From Paraburkholderia sp. BCC1884 (GTDB taxonomy: Bacteria > Pseudomonadota > Gammaproteobacteria > Burkholderiales > Burkholderiaceae), in the NCBI RefSeq assembly GCF_900996225.1, contig NZ_CAAJGL010000090.1, positions 1 through 64,000 on the forward strand: DNA of 64,000 nucleotides. The letters are read 5' to 3'. Numbering within the stretch: position 1 is the first letter of the stretch; each line of letters starts with the position of its first letter. Positions 16,159 to 25,101 of this stretch are shown piece by piece. Made by a program: the position numbers and the translations under genes. The notes beneath the pieces were generated by a model that did not search any database, had not been told where the DNA came from, and saw only the letters and a list, made by a program, of their open reading frames with translations.

Positions 16159-18441
16159 TTACTTCGCTTTGGCCGGCTTGCGCGCGTTAGCCGAAGCCAC
16201 CGCTGTCATGTTGATGATCCGGCGCACGGTCGCGGCCGGCGTCAGGATGTGCACCGGCTTTTCCGCGCCCAACAGGAACGGGCCGACCGTCACGCCTTCG
16301 CCGCCGATCATCTTCAGCAGGTTGTACGTGATGTTTGCCGCTTCCACGTTCGGCATGATCAGCAGGTTCGCTTCGCCCGACAACGTCGTGCCCGGGAACG
16401 CCGCTTTGCGCACGGCCTCCGACAACGCCGCGTCGCCATGCATTTCGCCATCGATTTCAAGCGTCGGCGCACGTTCGGCGATCAGCTTGCGAGCCGCCGC
16501 CATCCGTTGCGACGACGACGACGGCGCGCTGCCGAAGTTCGAGTTCGACAGCAACGCCACCTTCGGCGTGATACCGAATTTTTCGATTTCGCGCGATGCC
16601 AGCATCGTCATATCGGCGAGTTGCTCGGCGGTCGGCGTTTCGTTCACGTACGTATCGCAGATGAACAGATTGCGGCCCGGTAGCATCAGCAGATTCATGG
16701 CGGCGAAATTCTGCACGTTGTCCGCCTTGCCCAGCACCTGCTCGATGAACTTCAGATGCGCATGGTACTGGCCGATCATGCCGCAGATCATGCCGTCGGC
16801 TTCGCCCAGACTCACAAGTATCGCGCCGATCAGCGTGTTGAACTTGCGCATTGCGGCCTTGGCCACGTCCGGCGTGACACCTTCGCGCGCGCCGAGTTCG
16901 TGGTACGCCTGCCAGCATTGCTGATAGCGCGGATCGTCTTCCGGATCGACGATCTCGAAGTCTTCACCGCACTTGAGCTTCGAGCCCATCTTCTTCAGAC
17001 GCATGTCGATCACCGAAGGACGGCCGACCAGAATCGGCTTGGCGATCTTTTCCAGCAGCACGAATTGCGCGGCACGCAGCACGCGCTCGTCTTCACCTTC
17101 GGCGAACACGATGCGCGCCGGTTCCGACTTCGCGGCCGCAAACACCGGACGCATCACCATGCCTGTGCGATACACGGTCGTGGCGAGTTCTTCGCGGTAG
17201 GCGTCCATGTCCGCGATCGGACGGGTCGCGACGCCCGAGTCCATGGCGGCCTGCGCGACAGCCGGCGCGATCTTGATGATGAGGCGCGGATCGAACGGCT
17301 TCGGGATCAGGTAGTCCGGACCGAATTCCAGCGAGTGGCCTTCGTAGGCCTTCGCGACTTCATCGCCCTGATCGGTTTCTTCGGCCAGTTCGGCGATCGC
17401 GCGCACGCAGGCGAGCTTCATCTCTTCCGTGATCGTGGTCGCACCGACATCCAGCGCGCCACGGAAGATGAACGGGAAGCACAACACGTTGTTGACCTGG
17501 TTCGGGTAGTCCGAACGGCCGGTGGCGATGATGCAGTCCGGGCGCACCTTCTTCGCGTCTTCCGGACGGATTTCCGGCTCCGGATTGGCCAGCGCGAGGA
17601 TCAGCGGCCGGGTGCCCATCTCGACGACCATTTCCGGCTTCAGCACGCCTGCGCTCGAGCAGCCGAGGAACACGTCGGCGCCACGGATGGCATCAGCCAG
17701 CGTGCGCGCTTCGGTGTTCGCCGCGTAACGTTCCTTCGACGGATCGAGATTGCCGCGACCTTCGTAGATCACGCCCTTCGAATCGGTGACGAGAACGTTT
17801 TTCTTCGACAGCCCCAGGTTCACCAGCAGATCCAGACACGCGATCGCCGCCGCACCCGCACCCGAACACACCAGCTTCACTTCGTCGAGCTTCTTGCCGA
17901 CCACTTTCAAGCCGTTCAGGATCGCCGCCGACGCGATGATCGCCGTGCCGTGCTGATCGTCGTGGAAAACCGGAATCTTCATGCGCTCGCGCAGCTTCTT
18001 CTCAATGTAGAAGCACTCGGGCGCCTTGATGTCTTCGAGGTTGATGCCGCCGAGCGTCGGCTCGAGCATCGCGATCGCTTCGACGAGCTTGTCCGGGTCG
18101 GACTCGGCGAGTTCGATGTCGAACACGTCGATGCCCGCGAACTTCTTGAAGAGACAGCCCTTGCCTTCCATCACCGGCTTCGCTGCGAGCGGGCCGATGT
18201 TGCCAAGCCCCAGCACCGCCGTGCCGTTCGTAATCACGCCGACGAGGTTGCCGCGCGAGGTGTACTTCTGCGCGTCGAGCGGTTCGTCGTAAATCGCCAT
18301 ACAGGCTGCGGCGACGCCCGGCGAATACGCGAGCGACAGATCGAGCTGGTTCGACAGCGGTTTGGTGGGCGTGACCGAAATCTTGCCAGGCTTCGGATTC
18401 TGGTGATATGCGAGAGCGCTTTGCTTAAGTTGTTCGTCCAT
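16159..18441 (-). CDS. maeB: NADP-dependent malic enzyme with phosphotransacetylase-like C-terminus
   Basis: 760 residues, the normal MaeB length. It decarboxylates malate to pyruvate with reduction of NADP. The malic N-terminal domain (about 1-170) has SLAYSPGVAAAC and TNGTAVLGLGNIGPLAAKPVMEGK; the NAD-binding domain (about 165-420) has GAGAAAIACLDLLVNLG. Residues about 430-755 form the phosphotransacetylase-like domain (RIVFAEGEDERVLRAAQF), usually regulatory through acetyl-CoA. The start MDEQLKQSALAYHQNP is the family start; longer in-frame versions lack family sequence. It stands alone between terminator and MFS gene. Confidence 0.95.
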   Translation of the reverse strand: MDEQLKQSALAYHQNPKPGKISVTPTKPLSNQLDLSLAYSPGVAAACMAIYDEPLDAQKYTSRGNLVGVITNGTAVLGLGNIGPLAAKPVMEGKGCLFKKFAGIDVFDIELAESDPDKLVEAIAMLEPTLGGINLEDIKAPECFYIEKKLRERMKIPVFHDDQHGTAIIASAAILNGLKVVGKKLDEVKLVCSGAGAAAIACLDLLVNLGLSKKNVLVTDSKGVIYEGRGNLDPSKERYAANTEARTLADAIRGADVFLGCSSAGVLKPEMVVEMGTRPLILALANPEPEIRPEDAKKVRPDCIIATGRSDYPNQVNNVLCFPFIFRGALDVGATTITEEMKLACVRAIAELAEETDQGDEVAKAYEGHSLEFGPDYLIPKPFDPRLIIKIAPAVAQAAMDSGVATRPIADMDAYREELATTVYRTGMVMRPVFAAAKSEPARIVFAEGEDERVLRAAQFVLLEKIAKPILVGRPSVIDMRLKKMGSKLKCGEDFEIVDPEDDPRYQQCWQAYHELGAREGVTPDVAKAAMRKFNTLIGAILVSLGEADGMICGMIGQYHAHLKFIEQVLGKADNVQNFAAMNLLMLPGRNLFICDTYVNETPTAEQLADMTMLASREIEKFGITPKVALLSNSNFGSAPSSSSQRMAAARKLIAERAPTLEIDGEMHGDAALSEAVRKAAFPGTTLSGEANLLIMPNVEAANITYNLLKMIGGEGVTVGPFLLGAEKPVHILTPAATVRRIINMTAVASANARKPAKAK

Positions 18442-18764
18442 TTTTTGACCTGCGAGACGTAAGTAATCGGGCCCGGCACATCGCACCGCTGACGGCGCGT
18501 CCATCTGTCGAATGGGTAATCGACCGAGGCGGTTTTCGCATGCGCCGGTTGGGCGCGGCGTCGAACCTCGGCGCAAGACAGGACGGTGCGGAATGCTTCG
18601 CGGGTCGATCAGTGTACACCCCGAAAGCGGCGATGCACTGACTGGTTAACACTGCTCACCATCAGCGAAACAGGCCTTTTTCATGCTGCAGCGCCGCATG
18701 CAGAGGCCGCTTTGCGGCGTGTCGTCTGCCGCTCACAAGCGTGTGGTGCGAGTGCGCGTTACGC
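18442..18764. other. Intergenic region upstream of maeB
   Basis: 323 bases between the MFS gene (its 3' end) and maeB (its 5' end), both on the minus strand. A possible -10 TACACT for maeB lies at 18611-18616 on the minus strand, without a good -35. A short GCCGC-AAA-GCGGC hairpin near 18710-18722 follows the MFS stop on the minus strand but has no T tract. Nothing else was seen. Confidence 0.4.
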
Positions 18765-20006
18765 TTACTCCAGCTCGGCGCCGCGGCGTTCGGGAATGAG
18801 GAAAAGGGTCGCGAAAATGTCGAGCAGATAGATCGACGCGAGCAGCGCGAGCGCTGCACCAAACGAGTAGCGTGCGGCTAGTGCGCCCACCGCGACCGGA
18901 CCAAATCCGCCGACCGCACGACCCACGTTGAACAGCACGTTTTGCGCAGTCGCGCGTGCCTCGGTGGGATAGAGCTCGGAGATCAGCGCGCCATATCCGC
19001 CGATCATTCCGTTGACGAATACGCCCATCGCCGCGCCGCCGATCAGCAACGCCATCGGCGTGGCCAGGTGGGCGTAGACGAACACCATCACCACGGCGCC
19101 CGCCTGATAGAACAGGAAGGTCGGCTTGCGACCGAAACGGTCGGCCGCGATGCCGAAGAGCCAGATGCCGCAAGCCATGCCGAGAATCGTCGCGGCGGTC
19201 CACAGTCCGGATTTGGTCAGCGAATAGCCGAAGGTTGTCGACAGATAGCTCGGAAGCCAGATCATCAGACCGTAATAGCCGAAGTTCTGCACCGAACAGA
19301 GAATCGCGACGCCGATGCTCGCGCGGGTCGTGCGGCCATCGGCAATCAGCAGTTTGAGCGGCAGCTTGCGCATGCCGCGCGACACGCGCTCGGTGAAGAG
19401 CGCCGGTTCCTCGACGCGGCGGCGCACGAAGAACGACACCACAGCGGGCAGCAAACCGATTGCGAACATGCCGCGCCAGCCGATCACCGGCAACAGCAAC
19501 GGCGTCAGCAACGCGGCCGCCAGCACGCCGAGCTGCCAGCCGAGCCCGACATACGACGAGACGCGTGCGCGTTGCGACGCCGGCCAGGCTTCGGCCACCA
19601 ACGTCATGCCGATGCCGAACTCGCCGCCCAACCCGATCCCGGCGACGGTCCGGTACGTCAGCAGATCGGCATAGCCTTGTGCGAGGGCGCAGAGGCCGGT
19701 GAACACGGCGAAGATCAGGATCGTCCACGTGAGCATGCGCACGCGTCCGAAATAGTCGCTCAACACGCCGAAGATCAAACCGCCCGCCACCGCGCCAATC
19801 AACGTCCACGTGACGAGCGAGCCCGCCTGCGCGGAACTCAGGTGCAGGTCCGCGGCGATCACGGGCAGCATGAAACCGAGGATCAGCAGATCGAAGCCGT
19901 CCATCGCGTAACCGAGCACCGCGGCGAGCAACGCGCGTCCGGCGTAGCCTCGCTTGACGGATGCGCGGGTGTCGGTAGCGGCGGGAGCGGTGGTCATTGA
20001 AAGCAT
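18765..20006 (-). CDS. Major facilitator superfamily transporter
   Basis: 413 residues with about 12 hydrophobic segments, so an inner-membrane carrier. MFS signatures are visible: YAMDGFDLLILGFMLPVI in helix 1, DYFGRVRMLTW in the loop 2-3 region, and DRFGRKPTFLFYQ in the loop 8-9 region. The D-G-F-D pattern is typical of metabolite:H+ symporters for organic or aromatic acids and sugar acids (the MhpT/NanT side of the family). The substrate cannot be fixed. A second Met at 19997 could be the true start, as neither has a clear ribosome binding site. Divergent from pyrE. Confidence 0.85.
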   Translation of the reverse strand: MLSMTTAPAATDTRASVKRGYAGRALLAAVLGYAMDGFDLLILGFMLPVIAADLHLSSAQAGSLVTWTLIGAVAGGLIFGVLSDYFGRVRMLTWTILIFAVFTGLCALAQGYADLLTYRTVAGIGLGGEFGIGMTLVAEAWPASQRARVSSYVGLGWQLGVLAAALLTPLLLPVIGWRGMFAIGLLPAVVSFFVRRRVEEPALFTERVSRGMRKLPLKLLIADGRTTRASIGVAILCSVQNFGYYGLMIWLPSYLSTTFGYSLTKSGLWTAATILGMACGIWLFGIAADRFGRKPTFLFYQAGAVVMVFVYAHLATPMALLIGGAAMGVFVNGMIGGYGALISELYPTEARATAQNVLFNVGRAVGGFGPVAVGALAARYSFGAALALLASIYLLDIFATLFLIPERRGAELE

Positions 20007-20384
20007 TCCGTAGGTCGAAGAGGACGCGGCGCTGACCGCGTTCCAAGAAATTCGCGTGAGTGTAAAGGCGCCATTTGCCGCTCACAAGCCGACCAATAAG
20101 CGACGAAGCCGCGTACCCCGGCGCGGAGCTTGCCCACGTTGCCGTTGCCCGCCCGGCGTCGCCGTAATGACCGCCATTCCCCGCCGCGCCGCACAACGGC
20201 CTCCTCGAAAGAGCCTGTTTCGGGTAAAATGTCGGCCTACGCGCGCAGCAAAACCGGCCTGTACACCGCTGCCCGGCAGTGTATTTGCCCCTCAAGGCGC
20301 CGCCCACATGGCGCTGCATACCCCACTTGCTGCGCCACCGGGCCTCGCGCCCGCTTCTCCCCGCTCTCACCCAAGGATCCGCCC
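20007..20384. other. Intergenic region between the MFS transporter and pyrE
   Basis: 378 GC-rich bases serving divergent genes. A TAAAAT at 20225-20230 could be a -10 for pyrE, but no matching -35 is evident. The frame open upstream of pyrE is not considered coding because orotate phosphoribosyltransferases begin near the chosen Met. Confidence 0.4.
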
Positions 20385-21071
20385 ATGACAGGCTTCGATC
20401 GCCAGACGATCTCCGACACCACCGCCAAGATGCTGCTGGAAGTGCAAGCAGTGCATTTCAACGCGGAGAAACCGTACATTTTCACGTCCGGCTGGGCGAG
20501 CCCGGTTTACATCGACTGCCGCAAGCTGATCTCGTATCCGCGCGTGCGCCGTGGTCTGATGGAAATGGCTGAAGCCACCATCCTGCGCGACGTCGGCTAC
20601 GAGCAGATCGACGCGGTCGCCGGTGGCGAAACCGCCGGCATCCCATTTGCGGCATGGCTCTCCGACCGTCTGATGGTGCCGATGCAATACGTGCGCAAGA
20701 AGCCGAAGGGTTTCGGCCGTAACGCGCAGATCGAAGGCCTGCTGACCGAAGGTCAGCGCGTGCTGCTGGTCGAAGACCTGACCACGGACAGCCGCAGCAA
20801 GATCAACTTCATCAACGCGCTGCGCACCGCCGGCGCCACGGTGAATCACTGCTTCGTGCTGTTCCACTACAACATCTTCAAGGAAAGCGTGTCGGTGCTG
20901 AAAGACATCGATGTCGATCTGCACGCGCTCGCTACGTGGTGGGACGTGTTGCGCGTCGCCAAGGCAAACAACTACTTCGACACGAAGACGCTCGACGAAG
21001 TGGAGAAATTCCTGCACGCACCGGCTGAATGGTCTGCAGCGCACGGTGGCGCGACTTCCTCGCCGCAGTAA
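20385..21071 (+). CDS. pyrE: Orotate phosphoribosyltransferase
   Basis: 228 residues. It makes orotidine monophosphate from orotate and PRPP in pyrimidine synthesis. Family segments: FTSGWASPVYIDCRKLISYP, AVAGGETAGIPFA, the catalytic-loop-like YVRKKPKGFGRNAQIEG, and the PRPP-binding motif VLLVEDLTTDS. The start MTGFDRQTISD gives the usual length for the betaproteobacterial form. An intrinsic terminator follows; the next gene is convergent. Confidence 0.93.
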   Translation: MTGFDRQTISDTTAKMLLEVQAVHFNAEKPYIFTSGWASPVYIDCRKLISYPRVRRGLMEMAEATILRDVGYEQIDAVAGGETAGIPFAAWLSDRLMVPMQYVRKKPKGFGRNAQIEGLLTEGQRVLLVEDLTTDSRSKINFINALRTAGATVNHCFVLFHYNIFKESVSVLKDIDVDLHALATWWDVLRVAKANNYFDTKTLDEVEKFLHAPAEWSAAHGGATSSPQ

Positions 21072-21098
21072 GCGCCCGCGTCATACGCAAAAGCGAAT

Positions 21099-21136
21099 AA
21101 AAAGGCCGCCTGTCTCATCGACAGGCGGCCTTTTTT
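21099..21136. terminator. Bidirectional terminator between pyrE and the response regulator gene
   Basis: AAAAAGGCCGCCTGTC and GACAGGCGGCCTTTTT form a perfect stem around a short loop, with A and T tracts on either side. Confidence 0.9.
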
Positions 21137-21169
21137 CATTTCTCGTCCGGCACGTGAGCGCACACAATC

Positions 21170-21859
21170 TCAGGACGGATTGCCCGGATCCTCAAACGAA
21201 TTCGACGACAGATTCAGCAAGCCGTTGCTCTGCGCGTACTGAAACAATTCGGAATCGCGTTCGATGCCGAGCTTGCGCATCGCCGTGTTCTTCTGCGTGC
21301 TGATCGTCTTGATGCTGCGGTTCAGCTGCTCGGAAATTTCCTTGATCGTCATGCCGGAAACGAACAGGCGCACGACCTCCAGTTCGCGCCGGGATAGCAT
21401 GACGTCGTCGTTCTTGCCGCCGGAATTCATGCGTAACGCATCGAGCGATGCCTTGACGGTCGGGCTCATGTATTCGAGCTTGCGGGCCACGTGTTGGACC
21501 GCGAGCCCGATGTGGCTCAGGTCGTCGGACTTGTTGACCACCGAGGTCACGCCAAGCTCGCTCAGCCGCTTCAGCAACGCGGCGTTTTCCAGCATCGTTA
21601 GCACGACGATGGGTAGCTCCGGGAAATTGCGGCGTAGATAGCCGATCAACGGCAAGCCGTCGCCGTACTGTCCGCCTGGCATTGCCAGATCCGTGACGAG
21701 TACGTCGCAAGCAACGGTTTGCAACGTTTTGATCAGTTCGGTGGATTGCCGTGCACGTGCGACGACTTGCATACCGGGAAACTTGAGCAAGGCCTGCTCG
21801 GCGCCGAACAGAATTACGGGATGGTCGTCAGCGATCACGACCCTGACTGGATCTTGCAT
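21170..21859 (-). CDS. RcsB-like response regulator (REC + LuxR-type HTH)
   Basis: 229 residues. Receiver domain about 1-120: acidic pair in VVIADDHP, phospho-acceptor Asp in VLVTDLAMPG, Thr in VVLTM, Lys in VVNKSDD. LuxR-type DNA-binding domain about 150-215: LSRRELEVVRLFVSGMTIKE and LNRSIKTISTQKNTAMRKLG. The GGQYGDGLPLI insertion after the phosphorylation site and the whole HTH resemble RcsB. No sensor kinase or phosphotransfer protein is adjacent, so it is an orphan. Start 21859 has a GGGGAGG ribosome binding site; 21904 is an alternative. Confidence 0.87.
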   Translation of the reverse strand: MQDPVRVVIADDHPVILFGAEQALLKFPGMQVVARARQSTELIKTLQTVACDVLVTDLAMPGGQYGDGLPLIGYLRRNFPELPIVVLTMLENAALLKRLSELGVTSVVNKSDDLSHIGLAVQHVARKLEYMSPTVKASLDALRMNSGGKNDDVMLSRRELEVVRLFVSGMTIKEISEQLNRSIKTISTQKNTAMRKLGIERDSELFQYAQSNGLLNLSSNSFEDPGNPS

Positions 21860-22122
21860 TGCCCTCCCCTCGACGGATAAACCGCTCTCCAGAACTTCTG
21901 ACATGCCTTTCTTTTCGTAGTACTTAAACGGACCGGTACGCGATCCGGCTTCGCGTGACAATTCTTCCGACTATAGCCGATTTCACCCTGCCGACCGCAG
22001 CCTCTTCCAACAATGAAGCATCGTAGAGCTAATGTTAGACTTGATTCGACCCCCGGTCACAAAATAGGGACAATAATGAGCGCGAGGACACCCGCCTCGC
22101 GCCCTGACAGGAGAACCGGCAC

Positions 22123-22725
22123 ATGCGCTCGCGTTGCCTGGTTGTTGCGCTTCCCACGCCGTTACGCCGCACACCATCCTTTGCCTGGATCATGCTGGGC
22201 ATGGCGCTATTCGTCACGCATGGACCTCGCGCGCTCGCCGAAGGCACATTCGCACTGAGCAGCGCGAGCTTTCCCAAGAGCGGCACGGTCGAGGCCGCAC
22301 AGGTTTTCAATCAGGACGACTGCAAAGGTGGCAACCGTTCGCCACAACTCTCCTGGCACGACGCGCCGCCGGGTACGCGCAGCTTTGCCGTCACGATATT
22401 CGATCAGGACGCGCCCGGCCGCGGCTGGTGGCATTGGGCGGTGGCGGGCATTCCCGCCAGCGTCGCCGGCGTGCCGGAGAACGCCAGTTCCTCGGGCTTT
22501 CTCAGCAAACTCGGCGCGGTCGAGGCGCGCAACGATTTCGATATCGACGGCTATGGCGGCCCGTGCCCGCCGCCGGGCAAGCCGCACCGTTACGTCATCA
22601 CCGTTTATGCGCTAAGCACGTCCGATCTGCGCCTCGCGCAAGGCCGCCCTGCGCTCATGTTCGACCACGAAATCGGCACCGCGACCCTCGGCAGCGCACG
22701 CATAACCGTGACCTACGGGCGCTAG
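22123..22725 (+). CDS. Exported PEBP-family protein (YbhB/YbcL, Raf kinase inhibitor-like)
   Basis: 200 residues with an N-terminal signal peptide (about 1-40, ending RALAEG). The phosphatidylethanolamine-binding-protein fold is marked by GGNRSPQLSWHDAPPGTRSF, TIFDQDAP and the later YGGPCPPPGKPHRYVITVYA, the conserved ligand-pocket segments. Bacterial members have no firm function. A CAGGAGA ribosome binding site precedes the start. Divergent from the response regulator. Confidence 0.85.
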   Translation: MRSRCLVVALPTPLRRTPSFAWIMLGMALFVTHGPRALAEGTFALSSASFPKSGTVEAAQVFNQDDCKGGNRSPQLSWHDAPPGTRSFAVTIFDQDAPGRGWWHWAVAGIPASVAGVPENASSSGFLSKLGAVEARNDFDIDGYGGPCPPPGKPHRYVITVYALSTSDLRLAQGRPALMFDHEIGTATLGSARITVTYGR

Positions 22726-22897
22726 GCCGCCGCTTGGCGTGGCGTTTGCATCGCATTGTGGCGCGCGCGGAATTGCTGTCATCCGCGCACGCTAACGTGC
22801 AACGAAGCGCAGCCAACCAGGCTTGCCGGCGTGGCACCGCCATTCCGGGCACCACGGCCGTGCCTTATTCACTTCTTCCACCCTGCTGGAGCGTGTC

Positions 22898-23467
22898 ATG
22901 TCGAAGATCGTCATCGTTTATCACAGCGGCTACGGCCATACCAAAAAAGCCGCCGAGGCCGTGCTGGCGGGCGCCCTCGAAGCCGGCGCGGACGCCAGAC
23001 TGATACCGGTCGGCGAGATGGACGACGCCGCATGGGCCGAGCTGGCCGCCGCCGACGCCATCATCTTCGGCGCGCCGACGTATATGGGCGGCCCGTCCGC
23101 CGACTTCAAGAAATTCGCCGATGCGAGTTCCAAGCCCTGGTTCGGTCAGCAATGGAAGGACAAGATCGCCGCCGGCTTCACCAATTCGGCGACCATGAAT
23201 GGCGACAAATTTTCGACCATCCAGTATTTCGTTACGCTCGCCATGCAGCACAGCATGATCTGGGCAGGCACGGGCATGATGCCGTCGAACACCAAGGCCG
23301 CGACACGCAACGATCTGAACTACGTGGGCGGCTTCACCGGCCTGCTCACGCAGTCGCCCGCCGACGCCACGCCCGACGAAGCGCCGCCCGCCGGCGACCT
23401 CGAAACGGCGCGCATGTTCGGCATTCGCATTGCCGGCGTCACCGCGCGCTGGATCGCCGGCGCCTAG
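22898..23467 (+). CDS. Flavodoxin/WrbA-like NAD(P)H-dependent reductase
   Basis: 189 residues. The flavodoxin FMN-phosphate loop is seen in IVYHSGYGHTKKAAEAV and the isoalloxazine-contacting loops in IFGAPTYMGGPSADFKKF and AAGFTNSATMNGDK. WrbA-type enzymes reduce quinones with NAD(P)H. The protein is close to WrbA in length (about 190) but lacks some WrbA-specific segments, so the family call is safer than a symbol. The start is the Met directly before the first beta strand. Confidence 0.82.
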   Translation: MSKIVIVYHSGYGHTKKAAEAVLAGALEAGADARLIPVGEMDDAAWAELAAADAIIFGAPTYMGGPSADFKKFADASSKPWFGQQWKDKIAAGFTNSATMNGDKFSTIQYFVTLAMQHSMIWAGTGMMPSNTKAATRNDLNYVGGFTGLLTQSPADATPDEAPPAGDLETARMFGIRIAGVTARWIAGA

Positions 23468-23663
23468 TAGCACGCCGTTTGTTGCAGTCCGACTGACATC
23501 GGCTGACATCGGCTGGCATCTGTCACACAACAGGTCATGCCGATGTCACTTTCGGCGCGCATCGTGTTTTTTCACCCCGTTTTGCACGTGCGCGGCCGTG
23601 AGGTCTTAAAATAACGTTCCGGCGCCGCGTCGCGCCCCGTTTCCAGCAGCCAGTGAGATCGAG

Positions 23664-24611
23664 ATGAGCACGAAAGTTTTTGTCGACGGACAGGAAGGCA
23701 CGACCGGCCTGAAGATTTTTGAATACCTGTCGCAACGCGCCGACGTGGAGATCCTGCGCATCGAAGACGCGAAGCGCAAGGACCTCGAGGAGCGCCGTCG
23801 TCTCATCAACGCGTCGGACGTCACGTTCCTGTGTCTGCCGGATGTTGCCTCGCGCGAATCGGCCTCGCTCGTCGCCAACGATCACACGGTGCTGATCGAT
23901 GCGAGCACCGCGTTCCGTACCTCCGCCGACTGGGCATACGGCCTGCCCGAACTGGCCCACTCGCAACGCGAGCGTCTGCGCAACGCGAAACGCATCGCCG
24001 TGCCGGGCTGCCACGCCTCGGCCTTCGTACTCGCCATGCGCCCGCTCGTCGAAGCCGGCGTGGTGCCGCCCGAGTTCGGCGCGCACGCCTATTCGATCAC
24101 GGGCTACAGCGGCGGCGGCAAGAAGATGATTGCCGACTACGAAGCGGGCGGTAACGACAAGCTCAAGAGCCCGCGTCCTTACGCGCTGGCTCTCACGCAC
24201 AAGCATCTGCCGGAAATGGCGGCGCACACGGGTTTGAAGTCGGCGCCGGTGTTCACGCCGATCGTCGGCGATTTCTACAAGGGTCTCGCGGTCACCACGT
24301 TCTTCTCACCGAACCAGTTGGCCAAGAAAACCGCGCCGCAAGACATTCAGGCGCTGTTCGCCGAGTACTACGCGGGCGAGGCCTTCGTGCGCGTGGCGCC
24401 GTTCGACGCAGAAGCGAATCTGGACGCCGGCTTCTTCGATGTGCAGGCGAACAACGACACCAACCGTGTCGACCTGTTCGTGTTCGGCAACGCAGAGCGC
24501 TTCGTGACCGTCGCTCGACTGGACAATCTCGGCAAGGGCGCCTCGGGCGCGGCGATCCAGTGCATGAACCTCGCCATCGGTGCCCCCGAAGAAAGCGGCT
24601 TGAAACGCTAA
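23664..24611 (+). CDS. argC: N-acetyl-gamma-glutamyl-phosphate reductase, type 2
   Basis: 315 residues, the short (type 2) form. It reduces N-acetylglutamyl phosphate to the semialdehyde with NADPH in arginine synthesis. The NADP-binding loop FVDGQEGTTGLKIFEYL is at the start and the catalytic Cys is in VPGCHASAFVLAM (about 113). The active-site region SITGYSGGGKKMIADYE follows. No other arg gene is adjacent. An intrinsic terminator follows 42 bases after the stop. Confidence 0.94.
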   Translation: MSTKVFVDGQEGTTGLKIFEYLSQRADVEILRIEDAKRKDLEERRRLINASDVTFLCLPDVASRESASLVANDHTVLIDASTAFRTSADWAYGLPELAHSQRERLRNAKRIAVPGCHASAFVLAMRPLVEAGVVPPEFGAHAYSITGYSGGGKKMIADYEAGGNDKLKSPRPYALALTHKHLPEMAAHTGLKSAPVFTPIVGDFYKGLAVTTFFSPNQLAKKTAPQDIQALFAEYYAGEAFVRVAPFDAEANLDAGFFDVQANNDTNRVDLFVFGNAERFVTVARLDNLGKGASGAAIQCMNLAIGAPEESGLKR

Positions 24612-24653
24612 ACGCGTCAGCAATATGGACGGCAACGCGCCGTCCATCCAATG

Positions 24654-24684
24654 AAAAGCCGGTCTTTGCAGACCGGCTTTTTTG
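24654..24684 (+). terminator. Intrinsic terminator after argC
   Basis: AAAAGCCGGTCT, loop TTGC and AGACCGGCTTTTTT make a perfect stem with a T tract. Confidence 0.9.
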
Positions 24685-25101
24685 TTTTAAAAGCATCTCA
24701 CATGAATTTTTATTCGGCTCGTTAATCAGTAGTAGCCCGTATTACTTGAAAATTAAAAATCGGATCGCTCACCAATCGCCGGTAATTCATTCGCGACATT
24801 GACCCGCCCAGCATAGTTTTCCGCATAGGGAAACTCCGGATTCTTAAGCGAACGGTCGTTCGCAGATGATAGAGCCATTTTGCTGCAACGCCTGCCCAAT
24901 AAGGGCGTGCGGCGAAGCAACGGCGCTTTCTTTTTAGCCAAATTTCCTTTTTTGTTTAAAAGGGGCGCTGTTGTCCATGCGGTGTGTGTTTGTCCAAAAT
25001 TGCGTTGTTTGAATCGGTCTTTTTAGACGGCACGCTCAATTGACAGGCATTAACCGCGCGGCGAAATTAGTTCGCACAATTACATGAAGGGAGACAGACG
25101 C
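24685..25101. other. A/T-rich intergenic region upstream of the DUF2957 genes
   Basis: About 420 bases of markedly lower GC than the rest of the window. It contains the inverted repeat GCGAACG-GT-CGTTCGC at 24848-24863 and a TTGACA at 25040-25045, followed after 17 bases by a weak GAAATT that may be the promoter of the downstream lipoprotein gene. No convincing coding sequence was found. Confidence 0.5.
24848..24863. promoter_or_regulatory. Inverted repeat GCGAACG-GT-CGTTCGC
   Basis: Seven-base perfect arms around a two-base centre, 254 bases before the first DUF2957 gene. Its core matches the smaller repeat at 9023-9034. Candidate operator; no regulator is known for it. Confidence 0.35.

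Noticed and set aside
24753..24941. Small minus-strand frame with a TTG start and an AAGGAA-like site in the A/T-rich region
   Set aside because: Unconvincing composition, no stop-terminator arrangement and no family resemblance; insufficient support.
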